Program-made: the position numbers and the translations under genes
In this document: piece by piece, positions 17,474 through 26,660 of the stretch
How the letters are laid out: each line of letters opens with the position of its first letter
Position numbering within the stretch: position 1 is the stretch's first letter
The notes under the pieces: model-generated
Database searches by the model: none
What the model was told of the DNA's origin: nothing
What the model saw: the letters and a program-made list of their open reading frames with translations, nothing else
Source of the DNA: UKL13-3 sp943369665
GTDB taxonomy: Bacteria; Bacteroidota; Bacteroidia; UKL13-3
Reading direction: 5' to 3'
Length of the DNA stretch: 64,000 nucleotides
Assembly: GCA_943369665.1 (NCBI GenBank)
Contig: CALRNX020000001.1
Span: 620,001 to 684,000, forward strand

Positions 17474-19402
17474 ATGAGCATCGATAGTGTTTTACAATCC
17501 ATCCAGCAGCATATACCCAAACACCCCGAATTGTTACGACAACTGGTAGCGGAATTGGAGCGCCACCCTGCCGAAATTGAAAAACTCTTAACACTTCTCA
17601 GGAACAGTGAGTCATCAAGATTGCGGTTGAAACAGTATATTGAACGTGTTTTTGAACGTAAAGATATTTCTTATTGCCTGATCGAATCGGGTATTCCCAA
17701 CCGCACCGGATTCTCTTCCGAAATTTTCAGAAAACTCAAACACAGTATCCTTCCGGAATCAGGAGACGACAATTCCTTGCATGAAACCTTGCTCCGCATT
17801 TCTGATTTTGATGTATTCAGCACCGAACAACTCAGTGAACTTTTTAGCATCCTCGATATCGAGGTGGACTTTAATACCACCTTTTTAAAGAACGAATTAA
17901 TTGATGCCATTGAAGTGCTGTCGTACCGCATTACGGCTGCAGCTATCGAGAGTGAATTTATTTCCCGTTTTAAAAACAACCAAACAGTAACTTCTTTTAT
18001 CCGCCAAAACAAAGAGATCCATGCTCTCATTGCTCAGCATGTATTGGGCATTCAATTCAACCCACACCTGGTTTCGCATATTAAAATATTGCTGAACGAT
18101 TCATTAAAAGATGTTGCGAAGTTAAGGCGTGTTTCGCATCACCAGGGAGCCAGCCTGCAGCTCACCTATTCGTTGCACCGCACCACGCAGCATATTGAAC
18201 GACTCAATATCATGCTCGATCTGTATTTGCAACCCAAACTCAGTGCGCAACAACTCGCATTGTTCATCAAACAAATAAGTGCAAATGAGCAGAAAAAAAA
18301 CAGCATTCGCAGTTTATTGAACGAAACAACTTACCTCCTCGCCTACCAGATTTCGGAACACGAAAGCAAAACAGGTGAACATTATATTGCCGATACACGA
18401 ATGGAGTTCGTCAAAATGTTTTTCTCATCCTGTATCGGTGGTATGGTAGCAGTATGGATGGCCATCGTTAAGATCTTTTTGCATTACCTGCCTTTCGCAC
18501 CTTTCTGGCAATCCTTCAGCTATAGTTTAAATTATGCTTCAGGTTTTGTTGGGATACAAGTATTGCATGGAACCCTGGCCACCAAACAACCGGCCATGAC
18601 TGCAGCCAAGATCGCCCACTCGCTGGATACAAATGATGAAACCCACCAACATGCCATTAAAGGCCTGGCGTTAACAATCGGAAAAGTATCCCGAAGCCAG
18701 TTTATCTCCTTTGTTGGAAATTTGGTGGTTGTGTTTCCCCTAGCTGCTTGTGTGGCCATCTTATGGTTATTGTTTTCGGGTTCGACCATGGTGGATGAAC
18801 ATACCGCCAAAAAATTATTGAACGATGTAGATCCTCTTTCAACTCCAACCTTATGGTATGCAAGCATCACGGGTGTTATGTTATTTGTATCGGGTATTAT
18901 TTCCGGCTACTACGACAACAAAGTTATTTACAGCAATATTCCTGCTCGTTTACGACAACACTCACTACTCAAAAAAATACTCAGCAAAAGGGCACTCATT
19001 CGTTTTTCAACTTATGTTGAACACAATATGGGTTCATTGGTTGGAAATACCTGGCTTGGTTTCTTTCTGGGAATGGCGGGATTTATCGGGTTTATTTTTG
19101 GGATACCATTTGATATCCGACATATCACCATTGCATCTGCCAACTATGCCATTGCCGTGGTTACGTTGTTTCCTAAACTCGATTTACACTACGCTCTTGT
19201 GTGTTTAATGGGTGTGATCGGAATTGGTGTTTTCAATTTTCTCATCAGCTTTAGCCTTGCATTGTTTGTCGCTATTCGTTCGCGCAGGGTAAAATTTACC
19301 GAATTCCGAAAACTTATGTCGATCACGTTTGCTTATTTTATCAAATATCCAACCGACTTTTTCTTTTCCCCTAAACAGGAAAGAAATGTGTCAGACTTAT
19401 AA
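17474..19402 (+). CDS. Membrane protein annotated as SpcR-type site-specific recombinase (COG4389)
   Basis: 642 residues from ATG 17474 (MSIDSVLQSIQQHIPKHPEL). Residues 1-300 are soluble and helical. From about 310 on there are several strong hydrophobic segments (FFSSCIGGMVAVWMAIVKIF, GNLVVVFPLAACVAILWLLF, VMLFVSGIISGYY, TWLGFFLGMAGFIGFIFGIPF, VCLMGVIGIGVFNFLISFSL), so the C-terminal half is an integral membrane domain. The family is called site-specific recombinase in databases from early work on phase variation, but I see no tyrosine or serine recombinase catalytic residues, and the fold argues for a membrane function. The gene ends ten bases before the GH3-like gene and is probably co-transcribed with it. 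Confidence 0.8.
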   Translation: MSIDSVLQSIQQHIPKHPELLRQLVAELERHPAEIEKLLTLLRNSESSRLRLKQYIERVFERKDISYCLIESGIPNRTGFSSEIFRKLKHSILPESGDDNSLHETLLRISDFDVFSTEQLSELFSILDIEVDFNTTFLKNELIDAIEVLSYRITAAAIESEFISRFKNNQTVTSFIRQNKEIHALIAQHVLGIQFNPHLVSHIKILLNDSLKDVAKLRRVSHHQGASLQLTYSLHRTTQHIERLNIMLDLYLQPKLSAQQLALFIKQISANEQKKNSIRSLLNETTYLLAYQISEHESKTGEHYIADTRMEFVKMFFSSCIGGMVAVWMAIVKIFLHYLPFAPFWQSFSYSLNYASGFVGIQVLHGTLATKQPAMTAAKIAHSLDTNDETHQHAIKGLALTIGKVSRSQFISFVGNLVVVFPLAACVAILWLLFSGSTMVDEHTAKKLLNDVDPLSTPTLWYASITGVMLFVSGIISGYYDNKVIYSNIPARLRQHSLLKKILSKRALIRFSTYVEHNMGSLVGNTWLGFFLGMAGFIGFIFGIPFDIRHITIASANYAIAVVTLFPKLDLHYALVCLMGVIGIGVFNFLISFSLALFVAIRSRRVKFTEFRKLMSITFAYFIKYPTDFFFSPKQERNVSDL

Positions 19403-19412
19403 CTTTGCGCAC

Positions 19413-20912
19413 ATGGGTATCAAATCATTTTTTGCCAAACCGCTTGCGGCTTACATTTCATCCAACGTAAAAAAGGATGCCACCAATGCTGTTTCCGACC
19501 AGGAAAAAATATTGAAACAACTTATCCAAAAAGCGGCACAAACGGTGTTTGGCAAAGCCCATTCATTCCAAAACATATCAGGTTACGAAGACTTCAAAAA
19601 ACAGGTACCGATCCGCGATTATGAAGGTTTAAGACCCTATATTGAACAAGCGCTCAATGGCGATCAGGATGTATTATGGCCCGGCAAACCTTTGTACTGG
19701 AGCAAAACCTCAGGCACCACATCAGGTATCAAATACATCCCACTCACCAAAGACTCTATTCCCTATCATATCAACTCGGCCCGCAATGCATTGTTGTGTT
19801 ATATTCAAGAAACAGGAAAAGCCGATTTTGTAGACGGTAAACTTATTTTCCTATCCGGAAGTCCTGAGCTGGAAGAAAAAAACGGCATCAAAGTGGGACG
19901 GTTAAGTGGTATTGTCAATCACCATGTGCCACAGTATTTGCGCAAAAATCAATTGCCTTCATACCTCACCAATTGTATTGATGACTGGGAACAAAAAGTA
20001 GATGCCATTGTTGAGGAAACATTTGATCAAAACATGACACTCATCAGCGGGATCCCGCCTTGGGTGCAAATGTATTTTGATAAGCTTGCGTTGAAAAGCG
20101 GAGGTAAAAAAGTAAAAGATATTTTTCCCAACTTTAACTTGTTTGTTTACGGTGGAGTAAACTTTGAACCCTACAGGGCCAAGATCGAAGAAAGCATTGG
20201 CAAAAAAGTGGATACCATTGAAACGTATCCTGCCAGCGAAGGATTTATTGCTTACCAGGATTCGCAAACCGAAAAAGGATTATTGTTGCTCACCAATAAT
20301 GGAATGTTTTATGAGTTCATTGCCGTTGATGATTTTTTTACCGAAAACCCAACCCGTGTGTCCTTAAAAGATATTGAACTGAACAAACATTACGCGATCA
20401 TTTTAAACACGAATGCAGGTTTGTTTGGATATAATATTGGTGATACCATAAAGTTTATTTCAAAAAACCCTTACCGCATTTTGGTTACCGGTCGTATCAA
20501 ACATTATATCTCTGCTTTCGGAGAACATGTGATCGGGGAAGAAGTGGAACACGCATTGTTAAGCGTAGCCAAAAACCAGGGAATAGAAATTATTGAATTT
20601 ACCGTTGCCCCACAAGTAACGCCACCTGAAGGCGGCTTGCCATACCACGAATGGTTTATCGAATTCGGTACACAACCTCAGGATACAGAGCAGTTTGCTG
20701 CTTTGGTTGATGAAGCCTTGCAGGCAAAAAACGTTTACTACAAAGACCTCCTTACCGGCAATATTTTACGCACGCTCAAAATCCGTTCTTTGCACAAAAA
20801 TGCATTCATCCACTACATGAAAAGCGAAGGAAAACTTGGAGGTCAAAACAAGGTTCCCAGGTTAAGCAACGACCGGAAAATTGCTGACAAATTAAAAAAC
20901 TCGATTGCCTGA
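19413..20912 (+). CDS. GH3 auxin-responsive promoter family protein (acyl-adenylating enzyme)
   Basis: 499 residues from ATG 19413 (MGIKSFFAKPLAAYIS). Clear GH3 features: the phosphate-binding loop WSKTSGTTSGIKYIPLT (about 100-117), YPASEGFIAYQ around 270, and the hinge region GRIKHYISAFGEHVIGEEVE (quoted up to limit) around 360-380. Plant GH3 enzymes adenylate carboxylic acids such as auxin or jasmonate and join them to amino acids; the bacterial members are widespread in Bacteroidota but their substrates are not known. It lies between the SpcR-like gene (10-base gap) and dxr (50-base gap), all on the same strand, so it may be part of one transcript. Confidence 0.9.
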   Translation: MGIKSFFAKPLAAYISSNVKKDATNAVSDQEKILKQLIQKAAQTVFGKAHSFQNISGYEDFKKQVPIRDYEGLRPYIEQALNGDQDVLWPGKPLYWSKTSGTTSGIKYIPLTKDSIPYHINSARNALLCYIQETGKADFVDGKLIFLSGSPELEEKNGIKVGRLSGIVNHHVPQYLRKNQLPSYLTNCIDDWEQKVDAIVEETFDQNMTLISGIPPWVQMYFDKLALKSGGKKVKDIFPNFNLFVYGGVNFEPYRAKIEESIGKKVDTIETYPASEGFIAYQDSQTEKGLLLLTNNGMFYEFIAVDDFFTENPTRVSLKDIELNKHYAIILNTNAGLFGYNIGDTIKFISKNPYRILVTGRIKHYISAFGEHVIGEEVEHALLSVAKNQGIEIIEFTVAPQVTPPEGGLPYHEWFIEFGTQPQDTEQFAALVDEALQAKNVYYKDLLTGNILRTLKIRSLHKNAFIHYMKSEGKLGGQNKVPRLSNDRKIADKLKNSIA

Positions 20913-20962
20913 GAGGAGCTAAATCTATTTAAAATAAAGCCTAATTTGCCACACATAAATTT

Positions 20963-22117
20963 ATGACTGAGAAAAAGAAAATAGCCATACTGGGAAGCAC
21001 AGGTTCGATAGGCACGCAAGCTTTGGAAATTGCCCGTGAGCAAAAAGATAGGATCCAAATTGAAGTATTAACGGCCAACTCAAATGCCGACTTATTAATA
21101 GCGCAAGCCAAAGAGTTTAACCCCAATCACGTGGTGATTGCCGATGAAAGCAAATACCTGCAGGTAAAAGAGGCATTGGCCGATGATGATATCAAGGTAT
21201 TTGCCGGAAATAAATCCATTGCTGATGTAATGGAAATTACTTCGGCCGATACGGTGCTCACTGCAATGGTAGGCTACAGTGGTTTGTTGCCCACCATCAA
21301 AGCCATCGAAAACAAAAAACGTATTGCCCTGGCCAATAAAGAAACGCTGGTTGTGGCAGGTGAACTGATCACCAAATTATGTGCAGAACACAGGGTCGAT
21401 CTGATCCCTGTAGATTCAGAGCATTCCGCCATTTTTCAATGTTTAGTGGGTGAAGATTTAAATGCTATTGATAAAATCATTCTAACAGCAAGTGGTGGAC
21501 CTTTCAGGGGTAAAAAAAGAAGTGACCTGGCAGAAGTAACCAAAGCACAAGCACTTAAGCATCCAAACTGGAGCATGGGTGCCAAAATAACCATCGACTC
21601 GGCAACACTCATGAATAAAGGGCTTGAGGTGATCGAAGCCAAATGGCTTTTTGGGGTGAATGGAAATAAGATCGAAGCTGTTGTGCATCCGCAAAGCATT
21701 ATTCACAGCATGGTGGAGTTTACCGATGGTAGTATCAAAGCACAAATGGGATTACCCGATATGAAGTTACCCATCCATTATGCATTCTTTTTTCCTGAAC
21801 GTGTGCAAACCAATTTTGAACGAATGGATTTCCGAAAAATAAACAACCTCACATTTGAGCAACCCGACCTGGAAACATTCCGCAATCTGGCCCTCGCTTA
21901 CGAGGCAATGGAAAAAGGCGGTAACATCGCCTGTATTTTAAATGCCGCCAACGAAATTGCCGTTGATGCATTTTTAAACGACAAGATCAAATTCCTGCAA
22001 ATTGCCGAGCTCAATGAAAAGTGCATGAACCAGGTTTCGTTTATTAAACACCCAACCCTCGAAGACTATATCCAAACAGACGCGGAAACCCGTAGGGTTG
22101 CAACTTCATTGCTGTAG
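20963..22117 (+). CDS. dxr: 1-deoxy-D-xylulose 5-phosphate reductoisomerase
   Basis: 384-residue NADPH-dependent enzyme making methylerythritol phosphate, the first committed step of the MEP pathway. Visible features: the NADPH loop LGSTGSIGTQAL (10-21), NKETLVVAGEL, the metal and substrate site PVDSEHSAIFQCL, ASGGPFRG, the HPNWSMGAKITIDSATLMNKG active-site region (partly quoted) and the C-terminal helical domain with AANEIAVDAFL. Length equals the family norm. Follows the GH3-like gene by 50 bases; ispG lies in the same window. Confidence 0.97.
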   Translation: MTEKKKIAILGSTGSIGTQALEIAREQKDRIQIEVLTANSNADLLIAQAKEFNPNHVVIADESKYLQVKEALADDDIKVFAGNKSIADVMEITSADTVLTAMVGYSGLLPTIKAIENKKRIALANKETLVVAGELITKLCAEHRVDLIPVDSEHSAIFQCLVGEDLNAIDKIILTASGGPFRGKKRSDLAEVTKAQALKHPNWSMGAKITIDSATLMNKGLEVIEAKWLFGVNGNKIEAVVHPQSIIHSMVEFTDGSIKAQMGLPDMKLPIHYAFFFPERVQTNFERMDFRKINNLTFEQPDLETFRNLALAYEAMEKGGNIACILNAANEIAVDAFLNDKIKFLQIAELNEKCMNQVSFIKHPTLEDYIQTDAETRRVATSLL

Positions 22118-22145
22118 TTGATCTCTTTCATTCTCGTTATAAATA

Positions 22146-22275
22146 CCACAGATCAGCACAGATTTCATTTAAAATTGACTCTGCGAAATTTACCACAAGG
22201 TTCCCTCCTTCTTAATCTGTGATAATCAGTCCTAAGTTTGATTTTTACCGCTTAAAAAATCTGTATTATCTGTGG
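22146..22275. repeat. Intergenic dyad built from CACAGAT phrases
   Basis: Left arm 22146-22165 (CCACAGATcAgcACAGATTT) and right arm 22257-22275, whose inverse is CCACAGATaAtACAGATTT: 17 of 19-20 positions match. Each arm is itself the phrase ACAGAT twice. Another copy of the phrase (AATCTGTGATAATCAG) lies between at about 22214. No coding potential is seen in this gap of 235 bases. Confidence 0.65.
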
Positions 22276-22286
22276 CGGGAATACCT

Positions 22287-22294
22287 TACTTTCG
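22287..22294 (+). promoter_or_regulatory. Candidate -7 box for rseP
   Basis: TACTTTCG, one mismatch to TAnnTTTG, 58 bases before the ATG of rseP; no good TTG box upstream. Confidence 0.3.
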
Positions 22295-22352
22295 CACATT
22301 CAAAAACCCGGGACAATAATCCCGTAAAACAACTAAACAACAAACTGTACAC

Positions 22353-23675
22353 ATGCAAGGACTCATCATGGCGGCCCAACTTATTACGGGCATATCGATA
22401 CTGGTAATACTTCACGAATTAGGACATTTTTGGGCAGCAAGGGCTTTCGGAATAAAAGTAGAAAAATTCTACCTGTTTTTTGATGCCTGGGGCTATAAAT
22501 TATTCAGCTTTAAAGTAGGCGAAACCGAATACGGAATTGGATGGTTGCCACTTGGCGGATACGTAAAAATTGCCGGAATGATTGACGAAAGCATGGATAC
22601 CGAAGCAATGGCATTACCTCCTGAGCCTTGGGAATTCAGAAGCAAACCGGCTTGGCAACGGTTGATTGTAATGATTGGTGGTGTGGTGATGAACGTGATC
22701 ACCGGTATCGTTATTTTTGCGATGATCTCTTTTGCTTATGGAGAAAAATATACCCTAAACAGTTCAGTTGTATACGGTGTATCCACTTCGGACTTTGCTA
22801 AAGAAGTAGGCTTCCGTGATGGCGACAAATTAAAGTCGGTTAACGGAAGGGAGATCGTGTATTTTGAAGATGCTTTTACAGGCGATGATATTCTGGGTAA
22901 ATCAACCGTTTACACCATTGAAAGAAACAATGCAGATACCCAAATCGTATTACCAAGTGATTTTGCCAGCAGATATGCATCTGTAAACAAACTTGATTTT
23001 TTCACACCGCGCATGACATTTAGTGTTGCGGAGGTAACTCCTAATTACAATGCAGAAAAAGCAGGATTGCAAAAAGGAGACAAGATCATTGGCATCAACA
23101 ATACAACTTTTCAATTCTTTGATGAGTTCCAAAAACTGCTGAAGCATGAGGCCGGAAAACAAACGTCATTCACGGTTTTAAGACTGCAGGATACCGTAAC
23201 GCTACCAATAGAAGTGGATAAAGAAGGCAAAGTAGGATTTGTTCCGCAGCCAATGGAATTTCAATATGAAACCATCAAACATGGTTTCTTCGAATCGTTT
23301 CCTATTGGTGTGAACCAGGCCGTTGAAACCATTTCGATGCAGATAAAAGGATGGGGTAAAATTTTCAGTGGTGATATTCCGGCCAACAAAGCTGTTCAAG
23401 GCCCGATCGGGATCGCTAAATTTTATGGAGGCGAATGGATCTGGAGTCGCTTTTGGTTGTTTACGGCACTTATCTCTTTAGGCCTTGCCTTTATGAATAT
23501 TCTTCCGATCCCTGCACTTGATGGAGGACATGTGGTATTATTGATCATCGAAATGATCACCGGGAAACCGATCAGTACCAAAGCGATGGAACGCGTGCAA
23601 ACCGTTGGTATGATAATCCTGTTGTCGCTGATGGTGCTTATTTTCGGAAACGATATTATTGGTTTGTTGCGTTAG
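22353..23675 (+). CDS. rseP: RseP-type site-2 zinc metalloprotease
   Basis: 440-residue intramembrane protease. HELGH at residues 21-25 in the first membrane helix holds the zinc ligands, and the third ligand lies in the C-terminal motif NILPIPALDGGHVV. A PDZ domain lies between (about 190-280: EVTPNYNAEKAGLQKGDKIIG). The N-terminal GIKVEKFYLFFDAWGYK segment is the Bacteroidota form. In other bacteria the enzyme cuts anti-sigma factors and clears signal-peptide remnants. No degS, rpoE or rseA gene is adjacent. Start at ATG 22353 gives the usual short N-terminus. Confidence 0.95.
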   Translation: MQGLIMAAQLITGISILVILHELGHFWAARAFGIKVEKFYLFFDAWGYKLFSFKVGETEYGIGWLPLGGYVKIAGMIDESMDTEAMALPPEPWEFRSKPAWQRLIVMIGGVVMNVITGIVIFAMISFAYGEKYTLNSSVVYGVSTSDFAKEVGFRDGDKLKSVNGREIVYFEDAFTGDDILGKSTVYTIERNNADTQIVLPSDFASRYASVNKLDFFTPRMTFSVAEVTPNYNAEKAGLQKGDKIIGINNTTFQFFDEFQKLLKHEAGKQTSFTVLRLQDTVTLPIEVDKEGKVGFVPQPMEFQYETIKHGFFESFPIGVNQAVETISMQIKGWGKIFSGDIPANKAVQGPIGIAKFYGGEWIWSRFWLFTALISLGLAFMNILPIPALDGGHVVLLIIEMITGKPISTKAMERVQTVGMIILLSLMVLIFGNDIIGLLR

Positions 23676-23683
23676 GAGGAAAA

Positions 23684-23752
23684 TGGTTTTATGGCTCTAT
23701 GGCTTTGTAGGTCACATAAAGCCATAAATCCGAAAAACCACAAAGCCATATT
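23684..23752. repeat. Intergenic dyad of the ACAAAGCCATAAA family
   Basis: ATGGCTTTGT (23699-23708) is the perfect inverse of ACAAAGCCAT (23740-23749). Inside lies CACATAAAGCCATAAATCCGAAAA, nearly the same as the phrase at 11572-11593. The arms repeat ATGGCT twice on each side. Confidence 0.6.
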
Positions 23753-23815
23753 CTTAAGCCACACTTATCAACTACACAACTACCAAGTGTGGATTTCGTG
23801 CAGCTCTGTTTACCT

Positions 23816-23823
23816 TATTTTTG
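23816..23823 (+). promoter_or_regulatory. Candidate -7 box for the secreted protein at 23844
   Basis: TATTTTTG matches TAnnTTTG exactly and lies 20 bases before the ATG. No TTG is found at the usual distance upstream. Confidence 0.4.
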
Positions 23824-23843
23824 ATAACCATTTTACCTATATC

Positions 23844-24605
23844 ATGAAAAAACTATTGGTTATTGTATTGCTTCTTGCTTTCAAACAAACCTGTTTGGCA
23901 CAACTGGATTCTGCCAAAAAAGATACGCGTATCCTCATCGTGCCTTATCAAACCATGATGCATTTTAGTGATGCCGATGAAGATATTGCACGTTACAGCA
24001 AAAAAGACGTATCACAGGTTCGCAATCAACTTCGTAACGACCTGGAGGCAAATGTGTATCACCAGTTGCTGGCTTCATTTGATGCCATCAGCCTGATGCG
24101 TTCCAATACCATGAATGGTGAAGAAGACCTAAACCGCATCTACGCAGCAACACGTTACCAGGTTTATTCCAAACAGGCCCAGGATGAATACCATGCCGGC
24201 AAGGGATCGAACCTAACGGAAGCATTTCACAATATCAGCGAAAATTTTAAACTCAAAAGTAAAAACCAAACCTTTTGGGTAAGTGATTCATCGGTTATGC
24301 TTGGCGCCATTGGAAACAAAGAAGTGTTTCAATACCTGCACAAAAAATACAATGAAAAGTATATCCTGTTTATCACCCAATTTGAAATTAACACGAGCAA
24401 TAAAAATTCGATTGAATGGCTCAAGCAGGATTATACAAGGGAATACACCCTTCATTACAACTTATTCGATCATACCGGGGCATTGATCCGCGCGGAAGTG
24501 ATCACCATTAAAGCCGGCAATGAAAACAAGCTGGAAGAGATCAACAGCAAAGATTTGATCGTGCTGGCACAAAAACTTAAAGAGATCATACAGGTAGCAA
24601 ACTAA
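23844..24605 (+). CDS. Secreted protein of unknown function
   Basis: 253 residues from ATG 23844, which opens a clear signal peptide (MKKLLVIVLLLAFKQTCLAQ). The mature part begins with DSAKKDTRILIVPYQTMMHFSDAD and contains mixed alpha/beta segments without a domain I recognise; the opening (a strand RILIVPY followed by a long helix) recalls periplasmic CsgG- or TolB-like nucleotide-free folds, but this is only a guess. The gene is followed after four bases by the DUF2027/Smr gene, so the two are probably one operon. Confidence 0.75.
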   Translation: MKKLLVIVLLLAFKQTCLAQLDSAKKDTRILIVPYQTMMHFSDADEDIARYSKKDVSQVRNQLRNDLEANVYHQLLASFDAISLMRSNTMNGEEDLNRIYAATRYQVYSKQAQDEYHAGKGSNLTEAFHNISENFKLKSKNQTFWVSDSSVMLGAIGNKEVFQYLHKKYNEKYILFITQFEINTSNKNSIEWLKQDYTREYTLHYNLFDHTGALIRAEVITIKAGNENKLEEINSKDLIVLAQKLKEIIQVAN

Positions 24606-24609
24606 AAAC

Positions 24610-25566
24610 ATGAGCATATTCAAACTGGGTGATAAGGTTCGTTTTGTAAACGAAAACATGGAAGGTGTTGTCACCAATATCAACGGAAAAATTATTGGCG
24701 TGACCATCGAGGATGATTTTGAGCTTCCCGTTGCTGCCAATGAACTCATTAAAATTGAAGAAACCGTTTCCAAAACTGCCGAACCCGTTTTTGTAACCAA
24801 AAAATCGAACTTCGTAAAAGTATATTCGGGTATTCATATTGCGTTCGAACGATTGAGCGAAACAAGCCTCGAGTTAAAATTACACAACTCCGAAAGCGAC
24901 CTGGTGGCTTTTGCTTATTACCAAAAAAGCAACCAAACATTTGAATTGCGCCAAAACGGGACCATTGCCATTGAAACGTATGTATCGTTAGGGAAATTTA
25001 ACCTCGAACAATTTAATACCTGGCCCGAAATGGCTTTCCAAATCATGTTTATCCAGGAGCAGGGCAATGCGTTTAAACCCCAATTGGTGAAGACCGTAAA
25101 GCTAAATGCAAAGGAATTTCATGCAAGTTTTAAGCAATGTTATTTTTTAGGCAAACAAGCCTACACCTTCCGATTAGACGAATCCATCAACAAAGCCGAT
25201 ATTCAAAAACTACTCAACAAAGATTTTGGAGAGCCTGCCGGTAAACAAGTATTTGTTACCGAGGAGTCGCTTAACAAAAAACCACAACCTGTCGTTGATC
25301 TGCATATCGATAAAATTACCGATAACCCTTCGGAACTAAGTGCACAGGAAATAATGGACCTGCAAATGAAGGTGTTTTCAAAAAGCCTGGAAATGGCACA
25401 TATGCACCAGATGCAAAAGATCGTGTTTATCCATGGGATCGGAAATCATTTTTTGAAAAACAAGATCAAAAACTATTTAGGTCAGCAAAAATCAATTGTC
25501 AAGAAATACCAGGATGCGGATATGGTGAAGTTTGGCGGAGGAGCCACGGAAGTCATATTGAATTGA
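24610..25566 (+). CDS. DUF2027 protein with C-terminal Smr domain
   Basis: 318 residues. The N-terminal 60 residues (KLGDKVRFVNENMEGVVTNI...GVTIEDDFELPV) form a small SH3-like domain, the middle is the DUF2027 beta domain, and residues about 240-318 are a Smr domain with VDLHIDKI, VFIHGIGNHFLKNKI and a C-terminal FGGGATEVIL. Smr domains are DNA or RNA nucleases related to the C-terminus of MutS2; this layout is standard in Bacteroidota and its role is not established. It follows the secreted protein gene by four bases. Confidence 0.88.
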   Translation: MSIFKLGDKVRFVNENMEGVVTNINGKIIGVTIEDDFELPVAANELIKIEETVSKTAEPVFVTKKSNFVKVYSGIHIAFERLSETSLELKLHNSESDLVAFAYYQKSNQTFELRQNGTIAIETYVSLGKFNLEQFNTWPEMAFQIMFIQEQGNAFKPQLVKTVKLNAKEFHASFKQCYFLGKQAYTFRLDESINKADIQKLLNKDFGEPAGKQVFVTEESLNKKPQPVVDLHIDKITDNPSELSAQEIMDLQMKVFSKSLEMAHMHQMQKIVFIHGIGNHFLKNKIKNYLGQQKSIVKKYQDADMVKFGGGATEVILN

Positions 25567-25605
25567 GATTTAAACAAGTTTGCCTACCGCTTACTATTTT
25601 CTTGC

Positions 25606-26304
25606 CTACTGTTTCGGTCCTTTCGGTTGCAATGGTCTGATCTCCAAATTTACCGTGTGAAAATTATCCGGCATTTCGAGTGCTTGTATAATACTCAAAG
25701 CAACATCTTCCGGCATCAGCATATAATCATGCGGCTGAATCCCCGGACTGTTCCTAAAAAAGTCGGTTTTGGTGGAACCCGGATACAAACAGGTTACTTT
25801 TATCTTGTAGTCTCTTACCTCACGAAACAATGACTCGCTCAAGCCTTTTACAGCCCATTTGCTGGCACAATAAGCAGCCACTTGTGGCATTCCCTCCAAC
25901 GCAGCTGTTGATGCAATATTGATGATATGACCGTATTGCTGTTTTTTCATGTGGGGCAATACTGCTCTACAGCAATAGATGGTTCCGTTCACATTCGTCT
26001 CCATCATTTCCTGTATATGCGCCAAAGGCATTTCTTCCAGCAAACCAAAATAACCCAGGCCTGCATTGTTCAGCAAAATATGAACGGTGTTATCTGTCTG
26101 TTTATAGATCAACTCAAACGCTTGCTGCACACTTTGGTCATTCCTCACATCACAATTGATAAATGTATAATGAGCGTGTTCAATCGTATTGTTGCGACCA
26201 AGTCCGAAAACTTTAGCGCCTTTGTTTAACAATGCTTGGGTTGTATGATAGCCGATCCCTTTGCTCACACCGGTTACTACGGCTATTTTATTTGTTAGTT
26301 CCAT
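25606..26304 (-). CDS. Short-chain dehydrogenase/reductase
   Basis: 232-residue SDR enzyme. The cofactor motif TGVSKGIG is at 11-18, NNAG near 85, and the catalytic Tyr/Lys pair in YCASK near 148-152, preceded by the serine in INIASTAAL. Residues after the cofactor loop (GLGRNN) suggest NADPH preference, weakly. The fold is that of 3-oxoacyl reductases and many sugar or steroid dehydrogenases; substrate cannot be read from sequence. It lies 35 bases downstream of the toxin gene on the same strand but probably has its own function. Confidence 0.9.
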   Translation of the reverse strand: MELTNKIAVVTGVSKGIGYHTTQALLNKGAKVFGLGRNNTIEHAHYTFINCDVRNDQSVQQAFELIYKQTDNTVHILLNNAGLGYFGLLEEMPLAHIQEMMETNVNGTIYCCRAVLPHMKKQQYGHIINIASTAALEGMPQVAAYCASKWAVKGLSESLFREVRDYKIKVTCLYPGSTKTDFFRNSPGIQPHDYMLMPEDVALSIIQALEMPDNFHTVNLEIRPLQPKGPKQ

Positions 26305-26339
26305 TTTATCTTTTCTCGTAAACTATATTTAGTCGTTGG

Positions 26340-26660
26340 TTAACCTTTCGTTTCAAGAAGTTTGATTGGATTCTGACGTACATCAAAAACGTTTGCAATC
26401 TCTACCCTTCTCTTTTTAATATTTACCCAATAAATGATTTTGTAATTAGTGTAGACAAGGTAACGAAACTCCTGTGTTCGTTCCAACAACAACTCCTCCC
26501 TCTGCCCCATTTGTGGATTCTTGCCAAGAGTTGCCGTTTGGTCAATGATTCCAATGATTATTTTTTGAGCAACTCTAATACCAGCCTTTTGCTTGTGGTA
26601 ACCGTATATATCCTCAAGCTTTATTTCAGCCACTTGCGACCAATATACATCTAACTCCAT
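26340..26660 (-). CDS. RelE/ParE-family toxin
   Basis: 106 residues with the fold signature of type II toxins: an N-terminal strand and helix (DVYWSQVAEIKLEDIYGYHKQ), a central GQREELL, and the strand pair FRYLVYTNYKIIYWV followed by VEIANVFDVRQNPIKL. In this family the protein either cleaves mRNA on the ribosome or poisons gyrase; which one cannot be read from sequence. It overlaps the stop of the upstream gene by ten bases, the normal antitoxin-toxin arrangement. Confidence 0.85.
   Translation of the reverse strand: MELDVYWSQVAEIKLEDIYGYHKQKAGIRVAQKIIIGIIDQTATLGKNPQMGQREELLLERTQEFRYLVYTNYKIIYWVNIKKRRVEIANVFDVRQNPIKLLETKG

Noticed and set aside
17474..19402. The SpcR-like protein as the recombinase that moves the cassettes
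   Set aside because: No tyrosine or serine recombinase residues are visible, half of the protein is in the membrane, and it lies 20 kb from the array among core genes.
20943..20949. Promoter box TAATTTG before dxr
   Set aside because: It is one base short of TAnnTTTG and has no upstream TTG; the gene is probably read from further upstream.
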